Source of the DNA: Candidatus Onthovicinus excrementipullorum
Lineage (GTDB): Bacteria > Bacillota > Clostridia > Oscillospirales > Acutalibacteraceae
Reading direction: 5' to 3'
DNA: 64,000 bases
Assembly (NCBI GenBank): GCA_018712345.1
Contig: DVHG01000016.1
Coordinates: 1-64,000 of the forward strand
A program made the translations under genes and the position numbers. How positions within the stretch are numbered: the first letter of the stretch is position 1; every line of letters starts with the position of its first letter. The notes under the pieces were generated by a model. It was not told the DNA's origin and made no database searches. It saw nothing but the letters and a program-made list of their open reading frames with translations. Positions 53,086 through 61,705 of this stretch are shown here, one piece after another.

Positions 53086-54501
53086 TCAGAATCTAAAGTA
53101 AAGGAAGGGGTTGTAGCTTGCGCCAACCAGGGAAGCCGTGCTCAGGAAGAGCAGGCACAGATCAAATATGATCGTCACCACAACACGCACAGTATCGCCC
53201 GCGGATGTGCGCCTACTCAATGCCTGGAACCCATTGACGGGGATGTTGCGCACCGGAATGCAGGCGATCACGGCCAAAATGATGAACAGCAGGTGGTTCA
53301 TCAGAATGGTAGTATCCGTCGGCGCGGTGCCCATGTGCCCGGAGAAACCGAACATGATGGAGAACATCTCCCCCATGCGTCCCATGTCCTCAAAGTAGAA
53401 GAATACCCACCCAATGAGGATAATAAACAGCGCATAGAGATTGCGCAGGATCGGGACCTTCTCAATATATTTCCCGAGGAAGAGTTTTTCAATCGTCAGG
53501 AATACAAAATAGTAAAGCCCCCACAGCAGGAAGTTCCAGTTTGCGCCGTGCCACAGACCCGTCAGTGCCCAGACGATAAGCATATTGAGCACCATGTGCT
53601 TGCGGTTGCCGCCGAGCGGGATATACACATAATCGCGGAAAAATGTGCTCAGGCTCATATGCCAGCGGCGCCAGAACTCGGTAATGGACTTGGAGATATA
53701 CGGATAATTAAAGTTTTCCAGATAGTCGAATCCGAACATTTTGCCCAGCCCGATCGCCATATCGGAATAGCCGGAAAAATCAAAATAAATCTGCAGGGCG
53801 TAAAAGAAGATGCCTGCCCACGCCCCCAGCACGGAGGTATTCGCCAGATCACCGCCGATGAACCCGGTGACAAGCTGGCCGGCGATATTGGCCAGGAGCA
53901 CCTTCTTGGCCAGACCGATGGAAAAACGGTTGATCCCGGTTAAGAAGCCGGGCAGCGTCGTTCTCCGGTCGTCAATCTGGGCGGCCACATCCGCGTAACG
54001 GACAATGGGGCCCGCGATCAGCTGCGGGAACATGGAGACATACAGCAGGAACTTGTAATAGGAGAGCTGCACCTGTGTTTTCCCGCGGTAGACGTCGATC
54101 GTATAGGACAGCGCCTGGAAAGTATAGAAAGAGATGCCGATCGGCAGGACGAAGGGCGGATCGGCGATCGAGGAGCCAAACACCGCGTTGATATTGTCGA
54201 TGACAAAGCCCGTGTACTTAAATATGCCCAGCGCCGCCACACTGACAACTACGGAAAAAACCAGCCAGAATTTTTTCCTGCGCCGGTTGTCGGCATTCTT
54301 GGCGATCATCAGCCCGGCAAAGTAATCCACAAAGGCCATCAGGATCATTACAATGATCCACTTGGGCTCGCCCCACGCGTAAAATAACAGGGACATGATC
54401 AGCAGGACAATATTCTTATATTTCAGCTTGGGAATGATAAAATACAGCAGCAGGCAGACTGGAAGAAAAAGATACAAAAAATTCAGACTGGAAAAAACCA
54501 A
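53086..54501 (-). CDS. MBOAT family O-acyltransferase (AlgI/DltB-like)
   Basis: A 471-residue membrane protein with about ten to eleven helices. It has the AlgI-like opening LFLPVCLLLYFIIPKLKYKNIVLLIMSLLFYAWGEPKW and the catalytic-site stretch FWRRWHMSLSTFFRDYVYIPLGGNR followed by the essential His in LTGLWHGANWNFLLWG. It carries acetyl groups across the membrane for the partner DHHW protein. The start is TTG at 54501, preceded by GAGGG. Confidence 0.94.
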   Translation of the reverse strand: MVFSSLNFLYLFLPVCLLLYFIIPKLKYKNIVLLIMSLLFYAWGEPKWIIVMILMAFVDYFAGLMIAKNADNRRRKKFWLVFSVVVSVAALGIFKYTGFVIDNINAVFGSSIADPPFVLPIGISFYTFQALSYTIDVYRGKTQVQLSYYKFLLYVSMFPQLIAGPIVRYADVAAQIDDRRTTLPGFLTGINRFSIGLAKKVLLANIAGQLVTGFIGGDLANTSVLGAWAGIFFYALQIYFDFSGYSDMAIGLGKMFGFDYLENFNYPYISKSITEFWRRWHMSLSTFFRDYVYIPLGGNRKHMVLNMLIVWALTGLWHGANWNFLLWGLYYFVFLTIEKLFLGKYIEKVPILRNLYALFIILIGWVFFYFEDMGRMGEMFSIMFGFSGHMGTAPTDTTILMNHLLFIILAVIACIPVRNIPVNGFQALSRRTSAGDTVRVVVTIIFDLCLLFLSTASLVGASYNPFLYFRF

Positions 54502-54673
54502 CGCGATCCCTCATTTACACAAAAGAAATAGAAACAGGCTGTGTGTGCAGCCTGCTCCCTTTGTTTCGCATCAAGCCCAAAACGAGCATTTTCATCACGG
54601 TCCCTATTCTACCACAACCATACATAAAATCCAATTACATTTCGGTTACAAATCCTGCCAGTTTTGTAACAGA

Positions 54674-55387
54674 TTATGACACTCGCTCCAGCTCCGCACG
54701 CAGGCGGTCAATGATCCGCTTTTCCAGACGCGAGATGTAGCTTTGGGAAATACCGAGCAGGTCCGCCACCTCCTTTTGGGTGTGCTCCTTCTCCCCGCCG
54801 AGGCCGAAGCGCATGCACATGATCGTTCGCTCCCGCTCGCCGAGCTTTTCAATGGAGGCGATGAGCAGGTTTCGCTCATCCTCCGCCTCAATCCCGCGGT
54901 TGACCACATCCGGCTCGCTCCCCAGGACGTCGGAGAGAAGCAGCTCATTGCCGTCCCAATCGGTGTTCAGCGGCTCGTCAATGGACACCTCCGCCCGGAG
55001 CTGAGACGTCTTTCGCAGATGCATAAGGATTTCATTCTCAATACAGCGCGAGGCGTAGGTGGCCAGCTTGATGTTCTTTTCCGGGCGGAAGGTGTTGACG
55101 GCCTTGATTAGGCCGATTGTCCCGATGGAGATCAGATCCTCCACGCCGGAGCCGCTGTTCTCAAATTTGCGCGCTATATACACCACCAGGCGCAGATTGT
55201 GCGTGATAAGCAGATCACGCGCCGCGGGATCGCCCTCTGCCAGCCGCCCGATCACGCGCGCCTCCTCCTCCCGCCCGAGTGGGGGCGGCAGCGTCTGGGA
55301 GCCGTTGATATAGAACAGGCCCGGTGCTTTTTTGATGTGCCGCACCGCGAAAAACAGGCGCAGCCTCCACAGAATCTCCGTGATCAT
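54674..55387 (-). CDS. sigE: Sporulation sigma factor E (pro-sigma E)
   Basis: A 237-residue sigma-70 factor with a hydrophobic/basic pro-sequence at the N-terminus ([20 protein letters not shown]) removed by SpoIIGA, then [21 protein letters not shown], region 2 ([38 protein letters not shown]) and region 4 ([23 protein letters not shown]). It directs early mother-cell transcription. The upstream spoIIGA identifies it as SigE rather than SigK. Confidence 0.96.
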   Translation of the reverse strand: MITEILWRLRLFFAVRHIKKAPGLFYINGSQTLPPPLGREEEARVIGRLAEGDPAARDLLITHNLRLVVYIARKFENSGSGVEDLISIGTIGLIKAVNTFRPEKNIKLATYASRCIENEILMHLRKTSQLRAEVSIDEPLNTDWDGNELLLSDVLGSEPDVVNRGIEAEDERNLLIASIEKLGERERTIMCMRFGLGGEKEHTQKEVADLLGISQSYISRLEKRIIDRLRAELERVS

Positions 55388-56294
55388 CTCTCCGTTTCAC
55401 TCCCCTGAACTTAAATGCCTTCCCGCCGCCATCCGTCAGCCGCGGGTTCAGCAGTACCTGATATCTTCCTCCGTCAAATGGCCTCCCTGCCACGGCAAGC
55501 AGTCCGCCCGTAATTTTTATTTGGCCCCCGCGCGGGAGATGGAGCTCCAGCCCACTGCACCGAAAGGCGCGCATCGTCCCACCGCCGCCGACAGAGCCGT
55601 ATGGAATCACACGCATCCGTGCGGCATCCTGCGGGGCAGGTGATCCCTCCCCCTCCGTCAGGAAGCGCACCGTCTCCGGCGGAAAGAGTGCGTCCAGGCA
55701 GTCCGGTGCAGCTACCGATACCGGTTCATCTGTAAACGGATCTGAGAGGCCGTTTCCGCTGTCCACCAGCGCACGGAGCCGGACACACCGTTCCCCAACC
55801 CGGACTGTCAACCAGCCCTCCAGATCCTCCGGGCTGTTCCGCCGGATCAGACGGGACACGAATGCCGATATGCCGTAGCACACGGCCGTGACGGCAATGA
55901 GCATCGGGACGCTGATATCATAATAGACGGCGGAATTCCCGTAAATCATCCCCCCGGGGCGCAGGAAGGTGTAGACCGCATAGTTGATCCCCGCGAACAG
56001 GAATGTCTCTGCCAGAAAGCAGAGAAGAACCCTGATAAAAGCACGGCCGCCCCTGCGGCCGAAGGCGGCAAATACGATTGTCAGAGCCATAACAGCCTTC
56101 AGCGCCGCCAGAAAGAGCGGGTGGAGCGGCGGGAGGAAAATAATGAGCGAATATGTACTCCCCAGCGCGGCCCCGAGCACGATCCGCCGGCGCCGCGCAT
56201 GCTCCCGTGACAGGAGCGCGGCCGCCCGCAGTAAAAAGTAGTTGACGAAGAGGTTGACAAAGAGCAGCACATCGACATAGACAACTTCCCGCAT
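55215..56294 (-). CDS. spoIIGA: Sporulation sigma-E processing peptidase SpoIIGA
   Basis: SpoIIGA is the membrane aspartic protease that activates pro-SigE. The product has five N-terminal membrane helices (starting [22 protein letters not shown]) and a protease domain with the catalytic Asp in [15 protein letters not shown]. The frame runs on 173 bases into sigE; the last 60 or so residues (Arg/Gly/Ala-rich) are just sigE DNA in another frame. A normal end would be near YQVLLNPRL, and a one-base shift there would meet a TGA just before sigE. GGGGGGAGGG precedes the start. Confidence 0.92.
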   Translation of the reverse strand: MREVVYVDVLLFVNLFVNYFLLRAAALLSREHARRRRIVLGAALGSTYSLIIFLPPLHPLFLAALKAVMALTIVFAAFGRRGGRAFIRVLLCFLAETFLFAGINYAVYTFLRPGGMIYGNSAVYYDISVPMLIAVTAVCYGISAFVSRLIRRNSPEDLEGWLTVRVGERCVRLRALVDSGNGLSDPFTDEPVSVAAPDCLDALFPPETVRFLTEGEGSPAPQDAARMRVIPYGSVGGGGTMRAFRCSGLELHLPRGGQIKITGGLLAVAGRPFDGGRYQVLLNPRLTDGGGKAFKFRGVKRRDDHGDSVEAAPVFRGAAHQKSTGPVLYQRLPDAAAPTRAGGGGARDRAAGRGRSRGA

Positions 56295-56379
56295 CGCTGG
56301 CCCTCCCCCCTTGGATATATCCCCATTATAGTCCGCGCGGCGCACGGATTCTGTCAAAACCTGGACGAAAAAAGTGGCA

Positions 56380-56412
56380 TAAAAAATCGGGATGCCTCCG
56401 GCACCCCGCATA
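56380..56412 (-). terminator. Terminator of the signal-peptidase-like gene
   Basis: CGGGGTGCC/GGCATCCCG stem and ATTTTTTA on the minus strand. Confidence 0.75.
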
Positions 56413-56425
56413 AAAGAACACTGTT

Positions 56426-57463
56426 TTATTTTTCCTCCTCATTGCCGGAGATGGAGATGCGCCTGGGCTTTCCCTCCCGGTTCAGAATGGCAAAACGTGT
56501 TGTCTTCTCATCCGTCTTGAACATAAGCTGGGCCTCGTCGTCACGCATTCGAACCTTAATCTGCATCGGTTCCCCGGAGGGATCAATCTGAAGGTTCAAT
56601 GTATCATCCTCATAGACAATATTGATTCCATTGACCGTAAATTCACTGGACTCATCCCCGCTGAGGGTCAGGGAGAGCTTTTTATCCGCCGGAGCCTGTG
56701 CAGGCGGTTCCTCAACGTGCTCGGGAATATCCACCAATGTTTGGGCGTGGAGGCCGAGATCCTCCGGACGGACCGGGGGCTGTTCATGGTGTGCCTCCAT
56801 CTGCCGCTCCGAGGAGGAAAAGACGTCCCCCGCGGACGGCTCCTCCGGCGGAACTACCATCTGCTCCGTCTGCGGGCGCGGTGGATGGTAGGCGTACTGT
56901 GGGGAAAAGCTGCCCGCATGATAGACTGGGCCGCTATCCCCGGAGCCGATGGGCGGTAACGGAGCAACCGGCTCCTGTGCGGATTCCTCCTCCCGGGAGG
57001 CCGCCTCGTCCGCCTCCCGGATTCCCCGCTTGGCCCGGCGAATACTGCTGAAAATTTCCAGAACAATGAGCAACATGACAGGCCCGCCGATGCAGCAGAC
57101 CGTGCCTACGGGCGTGTCCAAAAAGTCAAGCACATAGCCGGCAAAGGGAATGTACCGCGAGACCGTACCAAAGATGTGATTCGCAGGCACCGCCTGCCCG
57201 GATGCAGAGCCGTCCTCACCTTGAACCGTATAATAGGACACGCCCAGAATCGAACTCACCGAGACGACCCGCCCGACTTTTGGCTGCGCCTCCATCTGGC
57301 GGTAGGCGACAATTTCCTCCACAGCGATCTCCTGCGTGGAAGCGGCATCGACAAGCGCGGCATCCCCCTGTGAGAGAGCCGGCTCCATATCCGTCCCCTG
57401 CACTGATACCACCTGGATTCCAAAAATGCGCAGCGGTGTCCCAGCCTCCGTCATGGTATCCAC
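56426..57463 (-). CDS. Signal peptidase I-like protein, catalytic residues lost
   Basis: A 345-residue (minimum) protein resembling the SipW/ER-type signal peptidase I fold: VVSVQGTDMEPALSQGDAALVD corresponds to the usual SGSMEP box, but the catalytic Ser is Asp25; and PKVGRVVSVSS replaces the THR-type general-base segment (His to Gly64). A membrane helix follows (about 118-140), then a Pro/Glu-rich linker and a C-terminal beta-rich domain (about 260-345). The frame continues upstream of the GTG at 57463 without ATG/GTG/TTG and would encode a basic stretch and a membrane helix (WRFWLYPLLLLIAALFIYISVV); GGAGGG at 57566-57571 suggests initiation at ATA 57559 or ATT 57565. Likely a membrane pseudoenzyme. 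Confidence 0.7.
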   Translation of the reverse strand: MDTMTEAGTPLRIFGIQVVSVQGTDMEPALSQGDAALVDAASTQEIAVEEIVAYRQMEAQPKVGRVVSVSSILGVSYYTVQGEDGSASGQAVPANHIFGTVSRYIPFAGYVLDFLDTPVGTVCCIGGPVMLLIVLEIFSSIRRAKRGIREADEAASREEESAQEPVAPLPPIGSGDSGPVYHAGSFSPQYAYHPPRPQTEQMVVPPEEPSAGDVFSSSERQMEAHHEQPPVRPEDLGLHAQTLVDIPEHVEEPPAQAPADKKLSLTLSGDESSEFTVNGINIVYEDDTLNLQIDPSGEPMQIKVRMRDDEAQLMFKTDEKTTRFAILNREGKPRRISISGNEEEK

Positions 57464-57680
57464 AACTGATATATAGATAAACAGCGCCGCTATCAGGAGC
57501 AGCAGCGGGTAGAGCCAAAAGCGCCAGATCCGCCTGCCCGTCTTTTTCTGCCTTGCTATGGGAATCCCTCCAAACTCTGCCGGACCGTGCCGAAATCAGT
57601 CCCAATTACTCCTATTAAAAGGATATACCATCGCCCTGAAAAAGTCAATAAACAGCGCCGCCGGACCTCTATATCAAAAT

Positions 57681-57722
57681 AAAAACACCGGAAAAACCGA
57701 TGGCTTTCCCGGTGAAAAAATC
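57681..57722 (-). terminator. Terminator of the EEP lipoprotein gene
   Basis: CACCGG/CCGGTG arms and TTTTTATTTT on the minus strand just downstream of the stop at 57731. Confidence 0.65.
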
Positions 57723-57730
57723 CCTTTGGC

Positions 57731-58534
57731 TCAAAATTCCAGAACCGCGATCAGCGGCCGGTGATCGGAGGCAGAGGTATCCCCCATCTTTTGCGAAGCG
57801 ACCGTCCAGCCGGCCGAAACAAAAATATTATCCAGGCAGCGGTTACCCCCATCCTCCCCGACAAAAGTCTCATACCGCGTCTGATCGTTATTGACAGCCG
57901 TCACGTTTTTCAGATAGGAGAACTCCGAAAGATCGGTCACATTGAAATCCCCCATGAGGACAAACGGCGTCTGGGCCTCGTCAAGCTGCTGCTGGAGGAA
58001 CTCCCACTGCTTTTTCCGCTGCCCCTCATCTTCAAAGCTCAGGTGCGTGTTGAAGATGCGCACCTGGCGTCCATTCACGTTGATGACGGCACTGGCCAGA
58101 ATTCGATCCTCATCCCCCCGGCGGGTCTCCAGCGGAATCATCCCGCACGACTCGAGCGGATAAACACTCAGGATCCCGAGGCCATAGGTGCCGCCCTGGA
58201 GTTCAATCGCCGGATAAAACTGATAGTTCATCCCGACGGCTCCGGCAAGCTCTTTCAGAACATCCCGGTTCCCCGAGCGATCGACGTCCTTGTCGATCTC
58301 CTGCACACAGACCACATCCGGGTTCTCCCGCATGATATCGGCCGCAATCGCGTCAATCTGCTCACCCAAATCACAGTTTTTAACATTATAGCTCATCACT
58401 GTGATGGTATTGCTCCCTGTGGCCGCTGTCACTGTGTTCTCCCCGCTGGGCTCAAGCGGTTCAGCGGTGCAGGCAGTGAGCATTACCGTCCCCAGCAACC
58501 CGGCCGTCACCGCCAGAATCAGTTTCTTTTTCAT
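57731..58534 (-). CDS. Endonuclease/exonuclease/phosphatase family lipoprotein
   Basis: A 267-residue secreted lipoprotein: signal peptide with lipobox (VMLTACTAE, Cys near residue 22), then an EEP fold with TVMSYNVKNC, VVCVQEIDKD, FNTHLSF, LMGDFNVTD and SASDHRPLIAV, the full catalytic set. It may hydrolyse phosphodiesters or phosphomonoesters of nucleic acid, sugar or lipid outside the membrane. The ATG at 58534 follows AAGGAGTG. Monocistronic. Confidence 0.92.
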   Translation of the reverse strand: MKKKLILAVTAGLLGTVMLTACTAEPLEPSGENTVTAATGSNTITVMSYNVKNCDLGEQIDAIAADIMRENPDVVCVQEIDKDVDRSGNRDVLKELAGAVGMNYQFYPAIELQGGTYGLGILSVYPLESCGMIPLETRRGDEDRILASAVINVNGRQVRIFNTHLSFEDEGQRKKQWEFLQQQLDEAQTPFVLMGDFNVTDLSEFSYLKNVTAVNNDQTRYETFVGEDGGNRCLDNIFVSAGWTVASQKMGDTSASDHRPLIAVLEF

Positions 58535-58990
58535 TTCAATCACTCCTTGATTTCTCTTATGGGCCCCCTCAGTAATGCTATGGCAAAATCCGCTTTTTGT
58601 CAAGGGGCCGGCAGCGTTTCCCCTTAAAAATTCGGATCAGACGGCAAAGCATCAAGTAAATATGAGAAATAGACGGGATTTCGCCATCGGTACAAAGATT
58701 CGAGAACGTCTCCATGCACGCATCGGATTCTACAACATCTGATTGATCTGGGAGACATTCTCCGCCGGTGCATGAATCCCTGTGCGTATTCAAACAGGTC
58801 TAATGCCAGGACTTTTTATAAATTACTGACTCTGGTGGACAAGAGGTAATCACTCTCCCCAACAGACCGTTATATATCATTCCCACTCGGCAAAGCTTAA
58901 TCAATTTTGCTTAAAGATTATCCTTTGTCGCATTCGTGGTACTTTTGATTATTTGATGTATCTATATTATCCTGCCTATATGGGCCAATG
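58535..58990. other. Gene-poor low-GC stretch left of the HNH gene
   Basis: No intact gene is recognised. A 26-codon plus-strand frame at 58662 (RDFAIGTKIRERL) faintly recalls the start of XRE-type regulators and may be a remnant. GAGTGGGAATGA, read on the minus strand at about 58877-58888, resembles the end of guaA, a known island-insertion site. Confidence 0.3.
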
Positions 58991-59020
58991 TTATCAATTT
59001 GTTATCAGGGTTGATAACAA
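58991..59020. repeat. Palindromic 30-bp repeat, left copy
   Basis: Begins TTATCA and contains TTGTTATCA (58999-59007) and TGATAACAA (59012-59020) as inverted arms. It lies 30 bases downstream of the HNH gene. It matches the right copy at 60471-60500 in 25 of 30 positions; the loop bases differ. Confidence 0.85.
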
Positions 59021-59049
59021 GGACGGTAATGTAGGTGTGCATTGTTTCT

Positions 59050-60318
59050 TCACTTGTCCAGCTTATCATATAGCTTTCGATAAAGAACAAATGGTTCCTT
59101 CCAGTTTTCATAGTATTTTAAGATAACGCTCATTGATGGCAATCCAAGTCTACTCAGTTCCTTTGCCGCTGGTATTTCTTTTCCGGCCTTCACCCATTTT
59201 GCAACTGCATCATCCACTTCCTGTTTTGTATATTTTGCTTTTTTGCTGTGCTTTACGTTTATATTGTGTTTTTGGCAAAAAGTAGCGAAAGAGCCAAATC
59301 GTTTATGTATCGTTGAAGACGAATACGGAAATGATTTAAAGAATTCCTTCATTGAAACAACTACTCGTTCTTTTTCCCCGAAAAACTGGTTTACAGCGTT
59401 TTCAATCTCTTCTTCTGATATGAAATCGTTTTTTTGCGAAATAGCCGATCCAACAGCTTGTTGATAGGCAGCAAGTGATCCAAAGTAATTATACACAACT
59501 CGTGCTGTTGGAAGATTGTTTTCTGCACGTAAACTGCTTTCAGTTATCTTTCCATGCTTTTCTACGTAGTCCTTTCCAGCTCGTATTACGCTCTGCACAT
59601 CCCAGCTTGACCGAACTGTTAAGTTGAGCATATTCTTCTTTATATCCGTAAAGCTTTTATACTCTGGATAATGGCCCAATATACATGGAAGTGAAGGAAG
59701 CTTGTTCTTCTTAGTCAAGTCTTTTTGTAATATATCCCCGTTTTGCTCGATATATCTCTCCAGCGTTGCTTTAATTGCCTCTCTACTCCAATTTACTGAT
59801 AAATCCTCAACACCAAAGGCCTTTTTTAATGTACGTAGATCCCCATAGTATTTCCTCACATAGTGAATTGAAGGCAAATGATTGTACTCCCTGCCAAAGT
59901 CTACCTTATGGATATCACCTTTCCGGGTGATAAAACTTAATATGGCTTGATCAAATGCCTCCTTAGACATATAGTCCTGTGGTTGATCCATATTTTCTGG
60001 CGAAATTTCAGCACTCAAATCTTGCACCGGTGTAGTTCCAACTTCGCCTGCAAAGAATTGCTTTGCTTTCTCCTCCAGCAAAAAGTCATGCAAAATTTTG
60101 TCAGTCTTTTTTAGATTACAGCTAATACAAAGTATTTGGCAGTTTTCTGCCGTGGATTTTCCACCTTTTGCAAAAGGGAAAATATGATCAAAATGACACT
60201 CATTTATTGATGAAATCTTTGTTCCGCAAATGGCGCAGCATATCTCACCATTGTTCTTTCTCAGGTTTTCCGTTATTGCACTTAATTTAACAGAATCTGA
60301 AAAGTCCCTATTTGCCAT
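59050..60318 (-). CDS. HNH endonuclease with five tandem DNA-binding-type repeats
   Basis: A 422-residue protein. The N-terminal HNH nuclease (about 25-75) has zinc cysteines C28xxC31 and C64xxC67, the HFDHIFPFAKGG catalytic core (His42, Asp44, His45) and Asn59. Five repeats of about 52 residues follow (about 119-171, 178-230, 239-291, 302-354, 365-417), each with a helix, a basic KGDI-like turn, an LPS segment and a YYGD/YFGS segment. They resemble the homing-endonuclease-associated repeat, thought to bind DNA. Composition is AT-rich and unlike its neighbours. The ATG at 60318 follows GGAGG. Alone in its islet and flanked by 30-bp repeats. Confidence 0.85.
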   Translation of the reverse strand: MANRDFSDSVKLSAITENLRKNNGEICCAICGTKISSINECHFDHIFPFAKGGKSTAENCQILCISCNLKKTDKILHDFLLEEKAKQFFAGEVGTTPVQDLSAEISPENMDQPQDYMSKEAFDQAILSFITRKGDIHKVDFGREYNHLPSIHYVRKYYGDLRTLKKAFGVEDLSVNWSREAIKATLERYIEQNGDILQKDLTKKNKLPSLPCILGHYPEYKSFTDIKKNMLNLTVRSSWDVQSVIRAGKDYVEKHGKITESSLRAENNLPTARVVYNYFGSLAAYQQAVGSAISQKNDFISEEEIENAVNQFFGEKERVVVSMKEFFKSFPYSSSTIHKRFGSFATFCQKHNINVKHSKKAKYTKQEVDDAVAKWVKAGKEIPAAKELSRLGLPSMSVILKYYENWKEPFVLYRKLYDKLDK

Positions 60319-60470
60319 TACATACCTCCATAATATATACTCAAGCGAACAACAAGAATTAAGCAACAAAAAGAATCAAATATTTCACACGAAACAAATA
60401 TAGCATATTACTAACATAATATCAATAATCACAAAATCAATTGAAGATAAAATAAAACAACTATGCGGCA
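60319..60470. other. AT-rich leader of the HNH gene
   Basis: No gene. The stretch is strongly AT-rich, with several TATAAT-like hexamers on the minus strand, so the HNH promoter should be here; no unique site can be picked. Confidence 0.35.
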
Positions 60471-60500
60471 TTATCATTTTGTTATCAACATTGATAACAG
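60471..60500. repeat. Palindromic 30-bp repeat, right copy
   Basis: TTATCA, then TGTTATCA and TGATAACA arms around a four-base centre. Direct orientation relative to the left copy. It lies 153 bases before the HNH start and touches the terminator to its right. Confidence 0.85.
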
Positions 60501-60538
60501 AAAACAGCAGGCACTCCAAAAGAATGCCCGCTGTTTTA
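60500..60538. terminator. Bidirectional terminator at the right edge of the HNH islet
   Basis: AAAACAGC-GGC arms pair with GCC-GCTGTTTT. The position insulates the HNH unit from the plus-strand PAP2 gene side. Confidence 0.65.
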
Positions 60539-60675
60539 AGCAATATAGGATAATTCAAAACATTTTGAGCCGAAAAGTGTATCACTCCCACTCAATCCAA
60601 CCTTGAAATATATTCGGCACTATGGTAAAATTATTTTAGATTTCAGAAAACATTTTTCACGAGGAGAACAGGCCT

Positions 60676-61566
60676 ATGGATTTGATGCTGCTCACGCTGG
60701 GCGATTCAATTGATCGCATCTTTTACCAATTTGATATTGCCATTTTTCAGTTCTTTGCCGGGATTCAAAACTCATTCCTGACAGTGGTCGCCAAGCTCTT
60801 CACTTCTTTTGGAGATCAAGCCTTTATTATTCCCATGGTAATTCTCGGGCTTGTGATGCTGTTTTTCAAAAAGACACGGAAATACGGCCTGGCGCTTGTC
60901 TTTGCGATTCTGGTCGGCACGCTCCTGACAAATGTCATTATAAAGCCCGCTGTTTTGCGAATCAGGCCTTACAACACGCTTCAGGATGTTGACTTTTACT
61001 GGCAGGCATACTTGGGAGCGGGCGCACTGAGCGAGTCAGACTACTCTTTCCCGAGCGGGCACACCACAGGGGCCTTTGAAATGGCCATTGCCATGTTCCT
61101 GGTGTTCTGGTCAGAGGGCAAGAAGAAAATCGCCTGGGTTTTCCCGGCACTCGCGCTGTGCACGATGGGCAGCCGTATATACCTGATGGTACACTACCCG
61201 ACGGACGTGCTCGCGGGGATGATCGTGGGGATCGCAGCAGGCATCGCAGGCTACTACATCATGAAGGGCATCATGCACCTGATCGGGAAGTCCGAGAAAC
61301 TCAATAATGCAGATCTGGCAAAGGTAAAATTCCTCAAGTGGTGCGACGGCAAGGCTGGTGCCGCGGTGATTACGGTCGTTGTTCTCGGCGCCTTCCTGTA
61401 TTCCTTTATCCCGGTGCTCAGCGAGGGCGGAGCGGATACTGTGCGCTGCGCCTACGACGACAAATATGATTGCTACAATGCCGCGCGGGTGGACGATCCG
61501 GACTATCCGCCGATTGACGGCAAGGAATACTGTAAAATTCACTGGAACGAACTGATGGGAGAATAG
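60676..61566 (+). CDS. PAP2 family phosphatase (undecaprenyl-PP phosphatase-like)
   Basis: A 296-residue membrane phosphatase with all three PAP2 motifs: KPAVLRIRP, PSGHTTGAFEMA and SRIYLMVHYPTDVLAG. About six helices. Family members dephosphorylate lipid phosphates such as undecaprenyl-PP. A C-terminal extracytoplasmic tail (about 245-296) holds several Cys, Asp and Tyr residues (CAYDDKYDCYNAARVDDPDYPP), not part of the common fold. GAGGAGAA precedes the ATG. Confidence 0.93.
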   Translation: MDLMLLTLGDSIDRIFYQFDIAIFQFFAGIQNSFLTVVAKLFTSFGDQAFIIPMVILGLVMLFFKKTRKYGLALVFAILVGTLLTNVIIKPAVLRIRPYNTLQDVDFYWQAYLGAGALSESDYSFPSGHTTGAFEMAIAMFLVFWSEGKKKIAWVFPALALCTMGSRIYLMVHYPTDVLAGMIVGIAAGIAGYYIMKGIMHLIGKSEKLNNADLAKVKFLKWCDGKAGAAVITVVVLGAFLYSFIPVLSEGGADTVRCAYDDKYDCYNAARVDDPDYPPIDGKEYCKIHWNELMGE

Positions 61567-61589
61567 ATTCCATTTGGCGGACCAATTCG

Positions 61590-61622
61590 GCGCGGGGCAT
61601 TCGCCCTGCGCCTTTTCATTTT
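61590..61622 (+). terminator. Terminator of the PAP2 gene
   Basis: GGCGCGGGGC/GCCCTGCGCC stem and TTTTCATTTT on the plus strand. Confidence 0.7.
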
Positions 61623-61644
61623 GGAGACTTAAAGCACTAAAAGA

Positions 61645-61677
61645 CGCCGGAGGGACTGACGGCACAGTCCCTCCGGC
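61645..61677. terminator. Perfect 14-bp stem terminator of the GH2 gene
   Basis: CGCCGGAGGGACTG and its exact complement with a five-base loop, between converging genes. On the minus strand it is followed by CTTTTAGTGCTTT. Confidence 0.75.
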
Positions 61678-61705
61678 GCTCTCTATTTATTTTATAATAC
61701 CCATC

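Noticed and set aside
51686..53101. Plus-strand open frame of 471 codons opposite the DHHW gene
   Set aside because: The DHHW motif and MBOAT partner show that the minus strand is coding; the plus frame has no domain.
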